Assembly (NCBI RefSeq): GCF_025857195.1
Contig: NZ_CP109787.1
Coordinates: forward strand, 3,475,001-3,539,000
Source: Leisingera thetidis
GTDB lineage: Bacteria > Pseudomonadota > Alphaproteobacteria > Rhodobacterales > Rhodobacteraceae
Direction: 5' to 3'
DNA length: 64,000 bases
The notes beneath the pieces were generated by a model. It did not search any database and had not been told where the DNA came from. It saw only the letters and a list, made by a program, of their open reading frames with translations. Of this stretch, positions 43,515 through 52,190 are shown piece after piece. Position 1 is the stretch's first letter; each line of letters starts with the position of its first letter. The translations under genes and the position numbers were made by a program.

Positions 43515-43895
43515 GGCGATCTCCATCCCCTCGGGGGCTTCCGGCAGTTTGTGAATCACCAGTTCTTGGGCGGGGGCATCGCTGACCCGGCCCTCGTCCT
43601 CCCAGAAGAAATGCGGGTGGTCGTGGGTATTGGTGTCGAAATAGCTCTTGGAGCCGTCCAGCGGGATCTCCTGCAGCACGCCTGCATCGCAGAAGGCGCG
43701 CAGCGTGTTGTAGACGGTGGCCAGCGATACTGCAGCGCCATTTTTCTTGGCCGACTCGAAGAGGCTTTCAGCGGTGATATGGCGGTGTTTGCCGTCGCCG
43801 ACCAGCAATTCGGCAAGCGCCACCCGCTGCCGGGTGGGTCTCAGCCCGGCCTCTGTCAGCCAGCGTGTGGCCGCATCTTCGCTGTTTGGCGTCAT
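43479..43895 (-). CDS. irr: Iron response regulator Irr (Fur family)
   Basis: A 138-residue Fur-family protein. LRPTRQRVALAELL and SLATVYNTLRAFCDAG form the winged helix; THDHPHFFWEDEGRVSD is the metal/heme region typical of Irr rather than Fur. In alphaproteobacteria Irr represses heme and iron-using genes when iron is low. It has no GCPWH-type heme motif. It diverges from fabA, an arrangement conserved in Rhodobacterales, and sits 3 kb from the siderophore uptake operon. The gene tail overlaps the LysR gene. Confidence 0.88.
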   Translation of the reverse strand: MTPNSEDAATRWLTEAGLRPTRQRVALAELLVGDGKHRHITAESLFESAKKNGAAVSLATVYNTLRAFCDAGVLQEIPLDGSKSYFDTNTHDHPHFFWEDEGRVSDAPAQELVIHKLPEAPEGMEIASVDVVIRLRKV

Positions 43896-43955
43896 GAGCA
43901 GGTCCTGCTTCGCGTTGCTGACCGTATATATAGGAGCAACACCCGGGGGTTTTCA

Positions 43956-43968
43956 AATGAAATTCATT
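43956..43968. promoter_or_regulatory. Fur-like palindrome AATGAA-A-TTCATT
   Basis: A perfect 13-base palindrome about 60 bases before the irr start and 145 bases before fabA. It matches the Fur-box core AATGATAATCATT at 11 of 13 positions. It may be the site for Fur-family control of irr. Confidence 0.45.
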
Positions 43969-44113
43969 CGCAGCTGAATGTCCGTTACCTGTGCGCCTGG
44001 GGCACATTCAGCGCAGCAAGTGACGCCGGGTCCCCTTGCAGGACCCTTTGGCCGGGTGCTACAGGGGGCCAGATATACCTATAGACCAGACCCTAGGCAG
44101 GAGAGATGCCCGA

Positions 44114-44623
44114 ATGGCCGATTACCCCAGCAGCTTTGACAAGGACGAATTGCTGAAATGCGCGCGGGGCGAGCTGTTCGGACCGGGCAACGCGCAATTG
44201 CCGGCCCCGCCGATGCTGATGATGGATCGCATCACCGAAATTTCCGGTGACGGCGGCGAGCACGGCAAAGGCCATGTGATCGCCGAATTCGATATCACCC
44301 CGGACCTGTGGTTCTTTGACTGCCATTTCCCCGGCAACCCGATCATGCCCGGCTGCCTGGGCCTGGACGGCCTGTGGCAGCTGACCGGCTTCAACCTGGG
44401 CTGGCGCGGCTGGCAGGGCCGCGGCTATGCGCTGGGTGTCGGCGAGGTGAAGCTCACCGGCATGGTGCGTCCGGACCGCAAGATGCTCACCTACCGCGTC
44501 AACTTCACCAAGGCGGTGCAGACCCGCCGCCTGACCATGGGCGTCGCCGATGGCATTGTCGAGGCTGACGGGGATGTGATTTATCAGGTCAAGGATATGA
44601 AAGTGGCCCTGTCCGAGAGCTGA
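44114..44623 (+). CDS. fabA: 3-hydroxydecanoyl-ACP dehydratase/isomerase
   Basis: A 169-residue enzyme that dehydrates 3-hydroxydecanoyl-ACP and isomerises the product to the cis-3 form, the branch point to unsaturated fatty acids. The catalytic pair is His71 and Asp85 in [20 protein letters not shown], the same motif as in Escherichia coli FabA. The start at 44114 follows AGGAGAG. First gene of fabA-fabB-fabI; divergent from irr. Confidence 0.96.
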   Translation: MADYPSSFDKDELLKCARGELFGPGNAQLPAPPMLMMDRITEISGDGGEHGKGHVIAEFDITPDLWFFDCHFPGNPIMPGCLGLDGLWQLTGFNLGWRGWQGRGYALGVGEVKLTGMVRPDRKMLTYRVNFTKAVQTRRLTMGVADGIVEADGDVIYQVKDMKVALSES

Positions 44624-44667
44624 TCCGCTTTCCGGAACAAGTCAGTCACAGCAACAGGAGTACGCAT

Positions 44668-45897
44668 ATGCGCCGCGTCGTCGTCACCGGTTTGGGGATC
44701 GTTTCCTCCATCGGGAACAATGCCGAAGAGGTTCTTGCCTCGCTCAAGGCCGGCAAATCCGGCATCGTAGCCAGCCCGGAAATGGCCGAGCACGGCTTCC
44801 GCAGCCAGGTGGCCGGCACGCTGAAAATCGATACCGCCCAGCATGTGGACAAGCGCACCCTGCGGTTCATGGGCCCAGGCGCCGCCTATGCCCATATCGC
44901 CATGAGCCAGGCGATTGCCGATGCGGGTCTCGGCGAAGACCAGGTGGTGAACGAGCGCACCGGTCTGGTGGCAGGCTCCGGCGGCCCGTCTACTTCGGCC
45001 ATGCTGGCGGCGCATCAGACCGTGCTGAAGTCCGGCGCAACCAAGCGCATCGGTCCCTTTGCAGTGCCGAAATGCATGTCCTCGACGATCTCCGCGAACC
45101 TTGCGACCGCCTTCAAGATCAAAGGCATCAACTATTCGATCACTTCGGCCTGCTCGACCTCGCTGCACTGCATCGGCAATGCTGCCGAGCAGATCATGAT
45201 GGGCAAGCAGGACGTGATGTTTGCCGGCGGCGGCGAGGAGCTGGACTGGACCCTGTCCTGCCTGTTCGACGCGATGGGCGCGATGTCCTCGAAAAAGAAC
45301 GACGACCCGGCAAGGGCCTCGCGCGCTTTTGACCAGGACCGCGACGGCTTCGTGATCTCGGGCGGCGGCGGCATCGTGGTGCTGGAGGATCTGGAGCATG
45401 CGCTGGCCCGCGGCGCGAAAATCTACGCCGAAGTGACCGGCTTTGCGGCCACCTCGGACGGCCACGACATGGTGGCGCCCTCCGGCGAAGGCGGCGAGCG
45501 GGCGATGCGCCTGGCGCTGTCCACCCTGCCCGAGGGACGAAAAGTCGACTACATCAACGCGCATGGCACCTCGACCCCGGTTGGCGACGTGGGTGAAGTC
45601 GAAGCTGCCCGCCGCGTTTTCGGCGAAGGCAAGGTGCCGCCAATCTCCTCGACCAAATCGATGACCGGCCACGCCCAGGGCGCCGCCGGCGCGCTGGAGG
45701 CGATCTTCTGCCTGCTGATGCTGGACAATGATTTCATCACCCCGTCGATCAATGTCGACACCCTCGCCGAAGGCATCCTGCCGGGCGAGATTGCCACCGA
45801 TCTGGTGGAAAACGCCGGCCTCGATTCGGTGATGACCAACAGCTTCGGCTTTGGCGGCACCAATGGCTCGATGGTTCTGAGCAAGTACAAGGAATAA
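44668..45897 (+). CDS. fabB: 3-oxoacyl-ACP synthase I
   Basis: A 409-residue condensing enzyme that extends the cis-3-decenoyl-ACP made by FabA. The active-site cysteine is in TSACSTSLHC, the two histidines in NAHGTSTPVGD and SMTGHAQGAAG, and the C-terminal NSFGFGGTNGS closes the fold. Full length. It lies 44 bases after fabA and six before fabI. Confidence 0.96.
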   Translation: MRRVVVTGLGIVSSIGNNAEEVLASLKAGKSGIVASPEMAEHGFRSQVAGTLKIDTAQHVDKRTLRFMGPGAAYAHIAMSQAIADAGLGEDQVVNERTGLVAGSGGPSTSAMLAAHQTVLKSGATKRIGPFAVPKCMSSTISANLATAFKIKGINYSITSACSTSLHCIGNAAEQIMMGKQDVMFAGGGEELDWTLSCLFDAMGAMSSKKNDDPARASRAFDQDRDGFVISGGGGIVVLEDLEHALARGAKIYAEVTGFAATSDGHDMVAPSGEGGERAMRLALSTLPEGRKVDYINAHGTSTPVGDVGEVEAARRVFGEGKVPPISSTKSMTGHAQGAAGALEAIFCLLMLDNDFITPSINVDTLAEGILPGEIATDLVENAGLDSVMTNSFGFGGTNGSMVLSKYKE

Positions 45898-45903
45898 CTG
45901 ACG

Positions 45904-46695
45904 ATGGCGGGATTGCTGACCGGCAAACGCGGCCTGATCATGGGCGTTGCCAATGACCGCTCCATCGCCTGGGGCATTGCCAAGGCCATGGCGGAAGCCG
46001 GGGCCGAGCTGGCCTTTACCTATCAGGGCGAAGCCTTCGGCAAGCGGCTGGAGCCGCTGGCCCAAAGCGTCGGTTCGGACTTCATGGTCGACGTGGATGT
46101 GACCGATGACGCCTCGCTGGATACGGCATTCGAGCAGCTGGCAGCGCGCTGGCCCGCAATCGACTTTGTGGTGCACGCGATTGCCTATTCGGACAAGTCG
46201 GAACTGACCGGGCGGTTCCTGGATACCAGCCGGGCGAATTTCAAGAATTCGCTGGATATCTCCGCCTATTCCTTCATCGAAGTGGCGCGCCGCGCCTACC
46301 CGCTGATGAAGGAAAACGGCGGCACCCTGCTGACGCTCACCTATCAGGGCTCCAACCAGGTGGTTCCGAACTACAACGTCATGGGCGTGGCAAAGGCGGC
46401 GCTGGAATCGGCAACCCGTTACCTGGCCAACGATCTGGGCCCCGAGGGCATCCGGGTGAACGCGATCTCGCCCGGCCCGATGAAGACCCTGGCCGGTGCC
46501 GCCATTGGCGGGGCCCGCAAGACCTTCAAGCACACTGCCCAGAACGCCCCCTTGCGCGACAACGCGACGCTGGAGGCCGTGGGCGGCACCGCGGTCTACC
46601 TGGCCTCGGACGCAGGCGCCTGCACCACCGGCGAGATCATCCGGGTCGATGGCGGCTTCCACGTGCTGGGGATGCCGCAGCCGGAGCACCTGTAA
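45904..46695 (+). CDS. fabI: Enoyl-ACP reductase (NADH)
   Basis: A 263-residue short-chain-dehydrogenase-type reductase for the last step of each fatty acid elongation cycle. It has the FabI N terminus GLIMGVANDRSIAWGIA, the catalytic Tyr-x6-Lys (YNVMGVAK) and SPGPMKTLA. The sequence is of the triclosan-sensitive FabI class. It is the last gene of the fab group and is followed by a clear terminator. Confidence 0.95.
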   Translation: MAGLLTGKRGLIMGVANDRSIAWGIAKAMAEAGAELAFTYQGEAFGKRLEPLAQSVGSDFMVDVDVTDDASLDTAFEQLAARWPAIDFVVHAIAYSDKSELTGRFLDTSRANFKNSLDISAYSFIEVARRAYPLMKENGGTLLTLTYQGSNQVVPNYNVMGVAKAALESATRYLANDLGPEGIRVNAISPGPMKTLAGAAIGGARKTFKHTAQNAPLRDNATLEAVGGTAVYLASDAGACTTGEIIRVDGGFHVLGMPQPEHL

Positions 46696-46723
46696 CCGGA
46701 TCCGGACAACGCGGTCATAGAGA

Positions 46724-46752
46724 AAAGGCGCCTCACCGGGCGCCTTTCTTAT
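46724..46752 (+). terminator. Terminator after fabI
   Basis: AAAGGCGC (46724-46731) pairs with GCGCCTTT (46740-46747) around an 8-base loop and is followed by CTTATG. It ends the fabA-fabB-fabI transcript. Confidence 0.8.
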
Positions 46753-46799
46753 GTGCTGCTGATTGTGCCCGCATACCGCAGCGGTTCTGCCTGGCTCCG

Positions 46800-46955
46800 C
46801 CCCGGTGCGCTCCCGCCCGTCGCTGGGCTTCTGCCGAAGCCCGCTCCCGTTGGGCGTGGCACCGCGCGCGCGGTGCCACGCCCAAGGCCGCCAATCGTCG
46901 GCCGGCAAAGCCGGGTGACTGCGGGCGCGGGAGCGCCCCCTTGCCCGCAGCCGGC
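46800..46955. repeat. Structured intergenic element (copy near 46.8 kb)
   Basis: Several hairpins in a row: GGGCTTC-TGCC-GAAGCCC, then a perfect 36-base palindrome at 46850-46885 (left half TTGGGCGTGGCACCGCGC), then CCGGC-AAA-GCCGG and GCGGGAGCGCCCCC. The plan resembles the element at 20586-20755. It lies between convergent fabI and the FKBP gene. Confidence 0.55.
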
Positions 46956-46958
46956 ACC

Positions 46959-47387
46959 TCAGTTGACCGAGACCAGCTCGATGTCGAAGACCAGGTCCTT
47001 GCCCGCCAGGAAATGGTTGGCATCCAGCGTCACGGTCCCGTCGCTGACCTCGACCACCGTCACCGGCAGCACCTGGCCCTCGGGGCTTTGCATCTGCAGC
47101 TGGGTGCCAAGGTCCAGCGGAATGTCCGCCGGAATGCCTTCGCGCGGGATTTCCTGGCGCGCAGCGGGATTGATCGGACCGTAGGCCTCGGCGCAGGGGA
47201 TTTCGAGAGTCTTCTTCTCACCCGCGGTCATGCCTTCGAGGCCTGCATCCATGCCGGCAATCACCTGGCCTGCGCCAACGGTGAATTCCAGCGGATCCCG
47301 GCCTTCGGAGCTGTCGAAGACAGAGCCATCCGTCAGTTTGCCAGTGTAATGGATGCGCACGGTGTCGCCGTTCTTGACCTCGGTCAT
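46959..47387 (-). CDS. FKBP-type peptidyl-prolyl isomerase (SlyD-like)
   Basis: A 142-residue isomerase with VRIHYTGKLTDGSVFDSS, DPLEFTVGAGQVIAGMDAGL and the inserted flap typical of SlyD (YGPINPAARQEIPREGIP). It speeds proline isomerisation in folding proteins. It lacks the His-rich metal-binding tail of E. coli SlyD. Start at 47387, preceded by GGAGATCCC; the frame is open upstream but shows no similarity. Convergent with fabI. Confidence 0.9.
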   Translation of the reverse strand: MTEVKNGDTVRIHYTGKLTDGSVFDSSEGRDPLEFTVGAGQVIAGMDAGLEGMTAGEKKTLEIPCAEAYGPINPAARQEIPREGIPADIPLDLGTQLQMQSPEGQVLPVTVVEVSDGTVTLDANHFLAGKDLVFDIELVSVN

Positions 47388-47525
47388 GGGATCTCCAGTC
47401 CAGGTGAGAGTTGCCAAAGCCGGGCACCCTAATGGGTGACGCAGCGATGTAAACCCGTATGGGTACAATTTCCCGCTTTGCCCGCCCCCTGTGCGCGTGC
47501 AACTCTCGCTTCAAGGGAGGGAGCC

Positions 47526-48212
47526 ATGCCGATCACCACCTGTGTCTTTGACGCCTACGGAACCCTGTTCGATGTGGCCGCCGCCGCCCGGCAGGCCGCC
47601 TGCGAGCCGGAGTTTCCGCATCTGCGAGACAGCTGGGCAGAACTTGCCAGCCACTGGCGGCTGAAGCAGCTGCAATACACCTGGCTGCGCGCCATCACCA
47701 AGGCCCATGCCGATTTCTGGGACGTGACCCAGGACGGGCTCGACTGGGCGATGGAGGCCGCCGGGCTGGCAGGCGATGCCGCCCTGCGCCAGCGCCTGCT
47801 GGATCTCTACTGGGAACTGCAAGCCTACCCGGAAGTGCCTGCCATGCTGAAAACTCTCAAGAGCGCCGGAATGAACACGGCGATTCTGTCGAACGGGTCG
47901 CCTGCAATGCTGGACGGCGCGGTGCAGTCGGCCGGCTTGGGCGCGCTGCTGGATGATGTGCTGTCGGTGGAAAGCGTCGGCGTCTTCAAACCCGATGCAA
48001 AGGTCTATGACCTGGTCGGCAAACGCTTCGGCTGCGCCAAAGAAGAGGTGCTGTTTGTCTCCTCCAACGGCTGGGATGCGGCGGGGGCCGCGGGTTACGG
48101 CTTTGCCACCGCCTGGGTGAACCGGGCGGGAGAGCCGGTGGACCGTCTGCCCTGGAAACCCGCGCACATCCTGCAGGACCTGACCGCCATTCCTGACCTG
48201 ACGGGGAGCTGA
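47526..48212 (+). CDS. Haloacid dehalogenase type II (L-2-haloacid dehalogenase)
   Basis: A 228-residue HAD-superfamily enzyme. The nucleophile Asp9 is in CVFDAYGTLFD, with ILSNGSPAML, the lysine in GVFKPDAKVYDL and the acidic end motif SSNGWDAAGA. These define the type II haloacid dehalogenases, which turn L-2-haloacids into D-2-hydroxyacids. A strong GGGAGGGAG precedes the ATG. The next gene follows after eight bases. Confidence 0.88.
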   Translation: MPITTCVFDAYGTLFDVAAAARQAACEPEFPHLRDSWAELASHWRLKQLQYTWLRAITKAHADFWDVTQDGLDWAMEAAGLAGDAALRQRLLDLYWELQAYPEVPAMLKTLKSAGMNTAILSNGSPAMLDGAVQSAGLGALLDDVLSVESVGVFKPDAKVYDLVGKRFGCAKEEVLFVSSNGWDAAGAAGYGFATAWVNRAGEPVDRLPWKPAHILQDLTAIPDLTGS

Positions 48213-48220
48213 GTGCGCAC

Positions 48221-49051
48221 ATGCCATTTTTTGTAACCCGGGACGGGCTGCAGCTGCATTATTCCGTTGGCGGAGAGGGACGGCCGCTCCTTTGCCTCGC
48301 GGGCCTCACCCGCGACAGCCGGGACTTCCGCTATTTTGCACCCCATGCCGGGCGGTACCGGATGATCACGCTGGATGCGCGCGGCCGGGGGCAGTCTGCG
48401 CGTGATCCCGATTTCACGAATTACAATGTGCTGCGCGAGGCGCAGGATGTGCTGGAGCTGCTGGATCACCTGGGACTGCAGCGCACCGCGATCCTGGGCA
48501 CCTCGCGCGGCGGCCTTGTGGCCATGACACTGGCGGCGATGGCCAAGGACCGGCTGTCGGCAGTGATCCTGAATGACGTCGGGCCGGAAATCCCGGCAGG
48601 CGGGATCGCGCGGATCATGGAATACGTCGGCCGCCGCCCGGCCGCCAAAACCTATGAGCAGGCGGCCGCAACGCTGGACACGCTGATGCGCCCGGCCTTC
48701 CCGGATGTCCCCGCCACGCGGTGGCGCGAGGAAGCCGAGGCCTTCTACGACCAGGGCACGGACGGGCTCAGCCTGCGCTATGATCCGCGCCTGCGCGATG
48801 CCCTGCTGGCGCAGGCCGAGGCCGGCCCGCCCGCGGATCTGTGGCCGCTGTTCCTGGCCCTGGACGGCCTGCCCTGCGGCGTGATCCGCGGTGCCAATTC
48901 GGACATTCTGAGCGCTGAAACTTTCGCAGAAATGCAGCACCGCCTGCCCGGCTTGCAAGCGGCGGAAATTGCCAGCCGCGGCCATGTGCCGTTTCTGGAC
49001 GAGCCGGAAGCGCTCGCCCTTATCCATTCAGTACTGGACCAAACCAAATGA
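48221..49051 (+). CDS. Alpha/beta hydrolase
   Basis: A 276-residue alpha/beta-fold hydrolase. The oxyanion segment LCLAGLTRDSRDF, the nucleophile elbow LGTSRGG and the histidine in SRGHVPFLDEPEAL are present. The substrate is unknown. It is eight bases after the dehalogenase gene and overlaps the PLP dehydratase gene by four, so the three are likely one transcript. Confidence 0.82.
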   Translation: MPFFVTRDGLQLHYSVGGEGRPLLCLAGLTRDSRDFRYFAPHAGRYRMITLDARGRGQSARDPDFTNYNVLREAQDVLELLDHLGLQRTAILGTSRGGLVAMTLAAMAKDRLSAVILNDVGPEIPAGGIARIMEYVGRRPAAKTYEQAAATLDTLMRPAFPDVPATRWREEAEAFYDQGTDGLSLRYDPRLRDALLAQAEAGPPADLWPLFLALDGLPCGVIRGANSDILSAETFAEMQHRLPGLQAAEIASRGHVPFLDEPEALALIHSVLDQTK

Positions 49052-50025
49052 CCTCAATTGCCATGATCGACGCCGCCGCCGAGCGGCTGAAAGGCCATGC
49101 CCGCGTCACCCCGCTGTTGTCCTCGCCGTTTCTGGACGAGATTGCCGGGCGCCGGCTGTTCGTGAAGGCGGAATGCCTGCAGCACACCGGATCGTTCAAG
49201 TTCCGCGGCGGCTGGTCGGCGGTCTCGGCGCTGCCAGACGACGCGCTCAGGCGCGGTGTCATCGCCTATTCCAGCGGCAACCATGCGCAAGGCGTGGCAG
49301 CGGCAGCCCGGGCGCATGGCGCACCCGCAGTGATCGTGATGCCCGCCGATGCGCCGCGGCTGAAGATCAATAACACCCGCGATCTGGGCGCTGAGGTGGT
49401 GCTTTATGACCGCGCGGGCGGGGAGAGCCGCGAGGCGGTCGGTGCCCAGCATGCCGAAGCACGCGGGCTGACGCTGATCAAACCCTATGACGAGCCGCAG
49501 GTGATTGCGGGCCAGGGCACAACCGGGCTGGAGATCGCGGACCAGGCCGCCGCGGAGGGCGTCACGAAGGCGGATGTGCTGGTCAACTGCGGCGGCGGCG
49601 GGCTGTCGTCCGGCATTGCCCTCGCGCTGGAAGCCCGCGCCCCTGGCCTGCGGGTGCGGACCGTGGAACCGGAGGGATTCGACGATGCGGCCCGATCGCT
49701 TGCGGCAGGCGAAATCCGCCAGAACCCCAGCCAGTCCGGCTCCATCTGCGACGCGATTCTGACGCCGCAGCCGGGCGAAATCACCTTTCCCATCCTCAGC
49801 CGGCTGTGCGGCCCGGGGCTGGCCGTCACCGAGGAAGAGGCGATGCGGGCGATGGCACAGGCCTTTTTGCGGCTGAAAATCGTGCTGGAACCCGGCGGCG
49901 CCGCGGCATTGGCGGCGGCGCTGTTTCACCCCGGAGAGATCACCGGCGCAGCTGTGATTGCGGTTGCCACCGGCGGCAATGTGGATGCGGAGCTGTTCCG
50001 GGAGGCGCTCACGCGCTATGCTTGA
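49048..50025 (+). CDS. Serine/threonine dehydratase-type PLP enzyme
   Basis: A 325-residue fold-type II PLP enzyme. Lys51 in TGSFKFRGG is the PLP lysine; SSGNHAQG and CGGGGLSSG bind substrate and phosphate. It has no C-terminal regulatory ACT domain, so it is of the catabolic threonine dehydratase/serine racemase type. The product would be a 2-oxo acid and ammonia. It overlaps the upstream hydrolase stop by four bases. Confidence 0.85.
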   Translation: MTSIAMIDAAAERLKGHARVTPLLSSPFLDEIAGRRLFVKAECLQHTGSFKFRGGWSAVSALPDDALRRGVIAYSSGNHAQGVAAAARAHGAPAVIVMPADAPRLKINNTRDLGAEVVLYDRAGGESREAVGAQHAEARGLTLIKPYDEPQVIAGQGTTGLEIADQAAAEGVTKADVLVNCGGGGLSSGIALALEARAPGLRVRTVEPEGFDDAARSLAAGEIRQNPSQSGSICDAILTPQPGEITFPILSRLCGPGLAVTEEEAMRAMAQAFLRLKIVLEPGGAAALAAALFHPGEITGAAVIAVATGGNVDAELFREALTRYA

Positions 50026-50069
50026 ATCCTGGCCGCGCGGGGTATCGCGCGGCAGTCAGGGAGGCTTTC

Positions 50070-51266
50070 ATGACACGTTTCACCATCGCCTCGTTCAACG
50101 TCAAGAATCTGATCGGACCGGAGCGGGAGTACTACCGCTTTCAAAGCTACACGCCGGAGGAATACGCCTGGAAGGCGGACTGGATGGCGGATCAGCTGCT
50201 GACGCTGAATGCCGATATCGTCGGGTTCCAGGAAGTCTTTGAGGAAGCGCCGCTGCGCCAGGTGATTGCCGAAACCGACCGGCGCGGCGCGCAGGCCAAT
50301 GCCGCCAGCATCCCCGACCCTTCCAAGCGCTATCACCGCAAGGCGATCTTTCAGAAACTGGCCTTTGGCTCCTATGCCGAAGCGGAACTGGCCTTTGCGC
50401 CGAACATCAACGACACCGGCGAGCCGGGCGGGCGGCGGCCCGGGCTGGCCTTGCTGTCGCGGTCCGGTTTCGAAGACGCGCCGGAAGTGATCCAGGACCT
50501 GGCCCAGCCGCTGGACATCCCGATGGCCTGCCTGGGCGAGGAAGAAGACGCGGGGTTCTACACCCTGCGCCGCCTTTCGCGCCCGATCCTCAAGGTGCGG
50601 GTGCCGGTTGGGGGCCAAGTGATCAGCATCTTCAACTGCCATCTGAAATCCAAGCTGGGAGAATACATCAAACCGCAGGGCGCCCCCTACCCTCCGGAAA
50701 CCGTGCTGACGGCCTATGACGCGGCAGGCCGGGCGATGGGTTCCTTGCGTGCGGCCCTCAGGCGGATGGGCGAGGCATGGGTCCTGCGGCGCGCCGTTCT
50801 GGATGAGCTGGAGCAAGGCCGCCCGGTGATGGTGCTGGGTGATTTCAATGACGGCGAGCACGCGGTGAGCAGTGAAATCATCTCCGGCGAAGTGCCGTTC
50901 AGGAACTACGCCTGGATGCTGCGCCATGACGCCCGGCATCCGGCCGACCGGTATTCCGAGGAGGAGGATGCGCAGATCCGCGAGGCCATCGACCGGGTGC
51001 GGCTGCGCGCGGCCGAGAAGATGTTCCTGAAGAAAAGCCTGCGCGATGTGGTCTACACCACTGCCTTCGGCGGCGTTCACGAAAGCATCGACCAGATCTA
51101 CATGTCGCGCCACTTTGACCCGTCCTGGCCCGGCGCCTTTGGCGAGATGCTGTATTACAGCGTCTTCAACGATCATCTGACCGACGGCAGCCATCCCGAA
51201 GCGCCCTACAACAAGCTGGCCTCCGATCACGGGCAGATCATGGCCCACATGGAGCTGCGCGGCTGA
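50070..51266 (+). CDS. Endonuclease/exonuclease/phosphatase-fold protein
   Basis: A 398-residue protein of the EEP (DNase I-like) superfamily. IASFNVKNLIGP and IVGFQEVFEE carry the catalytic Asn and Glu, and VLGDFNDG plus SDHGQIMAHM carry the later Asp/Asn and His. Substrate may be DNA, phospholipid or inositol phosphate; it cannot be decided. The start follows GGGAGG. A hairpin with a T-rich tail follows the stop. Confidence 0.82.
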   Translation: MTRFTIASFNVKNLIGPEREYYRFQSYTPEEYAWKADWMADQLLTLNADIVGFQEVFEEAPLRQVIAETDRRGAQANAASIPDPSKRYHRKAIFQKLAFGSYAEAELAFAPNINDTGEPGGRRPGLALLSRSGFEDAPEVIQDLAQPLDIPMACLGEEEDAGFYTLRRLSRPILKVRVPVGGQVISIFNCHLKSKLGEYIKPQGAPYPPETVLTAYDAAGRAMGSLRAALRRMGEAWVLRRAVLDELEQGRPVMVLGDFNDGEHAVSSEIISGEVPFRNYAWMLRHDARHPADRYSEEEDAQIREAIDRVRLRAAEKMFLKKSLRDVVYTTAFGGVHESIDQIYMSRHFDPSWPGAFGEMLYYSVFNDHLTDGSHPEAPYNKLASDHGQIMAHMELRG

Positions 51267-51282
51267 GGCGGGCCGGAAAATC

Positions 51283-51315
51283 CAGTTTTCACGGCCTGTT
51301 TTCTTTCTCAGGAAA
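51283..51315 (+). terminator. Probable terminator after the EEP gene
   Basis: GGCCG and CGGCC enclose AAAA/TTTT with two mismatches, and TGTTTTCTTTCTC follows. An imperfect but plausible intrinsic terminator. Confidence 0.45.
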
Positions 51316-51398
51316 ATTCCCCCGCTGGCGGCGGCCGGCTGGTTTACCTCTCTGCCCCGGCACAGGTAGACTGCGGCAGAGCAGCAAAGAGGTATTCC

Positions 51399-52190
51399 AT
51401 GCAGATCGCAGATCTGGGCAATGTCCAGCTTCACTACCGCATCGACGGGGACGCGGACGGCGCCCCGCTCGTCTTTGCCAATTCGCTGGGCACCGATCTC
51501 AGGGTCTGGGACGCGGTGGTGGCAAGGCTGCCGCGCGGGCTGCGCATCATCCGCTATGACAAGCGCGGGCACGGGCTGTCCTCCTGCCCGCCTGCGCCCT
51601 ACTCGATGGGCGCGCTGGTGCGGGATGCGGAACGGCTGCTGGATCATCTGCAGGTGCGCGACTGCGTGTTCGCGGGGCTGTCGATCGGCGGCATGATCGC
51701 GCAAGGTCTGGCGGTGAAGCGGCTGGATCAGGTCCGGGCGCTGGTGCTTTCCAACACAGCCGCCAAGATCGGCACCGCGGAGATGTGGAAGGAGCGGGTG
51801 CAGACGGTGCAGGCGCAGGGGATCGAAGCGCTGGCCGATGCGGTGATGGAACGCTGGTTCTCACGCGGGTTCCGCGCTACGCCCGAGCTGCAGCTGTGGC
51901 GCAACATGCTGGTGCAGCAGTCCCGCGACGGCTATGCCGGCTGCTGCGCGGCAATTGCCGGAACCGATTTCTACACCCCTACCAGCGGCCTGCGGCTGCC
52001 GTGCCTTGGCATCGCGGGTGCTGAGGACGGCGCCACCCCGCCGGACCTCGTGCGCGAAACCGTGGACCTGATCCCCGGCAGCCGGTTCCGCCTGATGCGC
52101 CGGGCCGGCCACATCCCCTGCGTCGAGCAGCCGGAGGAATATGCCGAATGCCTGACCGCCTTCCTTAGGGAGACCGGGCACATTGGCTGA
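51399..52190 (+). CDS. pcaD: 3-oxoadipate enol-lactonase
   Basis: A 263-residue alpha/beta hydrolase of the PcaD type, which opens 3-oxoadipate enol-lactone in protocatechuate breakdown. It has FANSLGTDLRVWD, the nucleophile elbow AGLSIGG and the histidine in AGHIPCVEQPEEY. The nearby pcaB supports the call. It overlaps the next hydrolase gene by eight bases. Confidence 0.87.
   Translation: MQIADLGNVQLHYRIDGDADGAPLVFANSLGTDLRVWDAVVARLPRGLRIIRYDKRGHGLSSCPPAPYSMGALVRDAERLLDHLQVRDCVFAGLSIGGMIAQGLAVKRLDQVRALVLSNTAAKIGTAEMWKERVQTVQAQGIEALADAVMERWFSRGFRATPELQLWRNMLVQQSRDGYAGCCAAIAGTDFYTPTSGLRLPCLGIAGAEDGATPPDLVRETVDLIPGSRFRLMRRAGHIPCVEQPEEYAECLTAFLRETGHIG

Noticed and set aside
47400..47520. Possible tRNA-like T arm before the dehalogenase gene (GGGTACAATTTCCCGC)
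   Set aside because: No matching acceptor, D or anticodon arms could be drawn on either strand.
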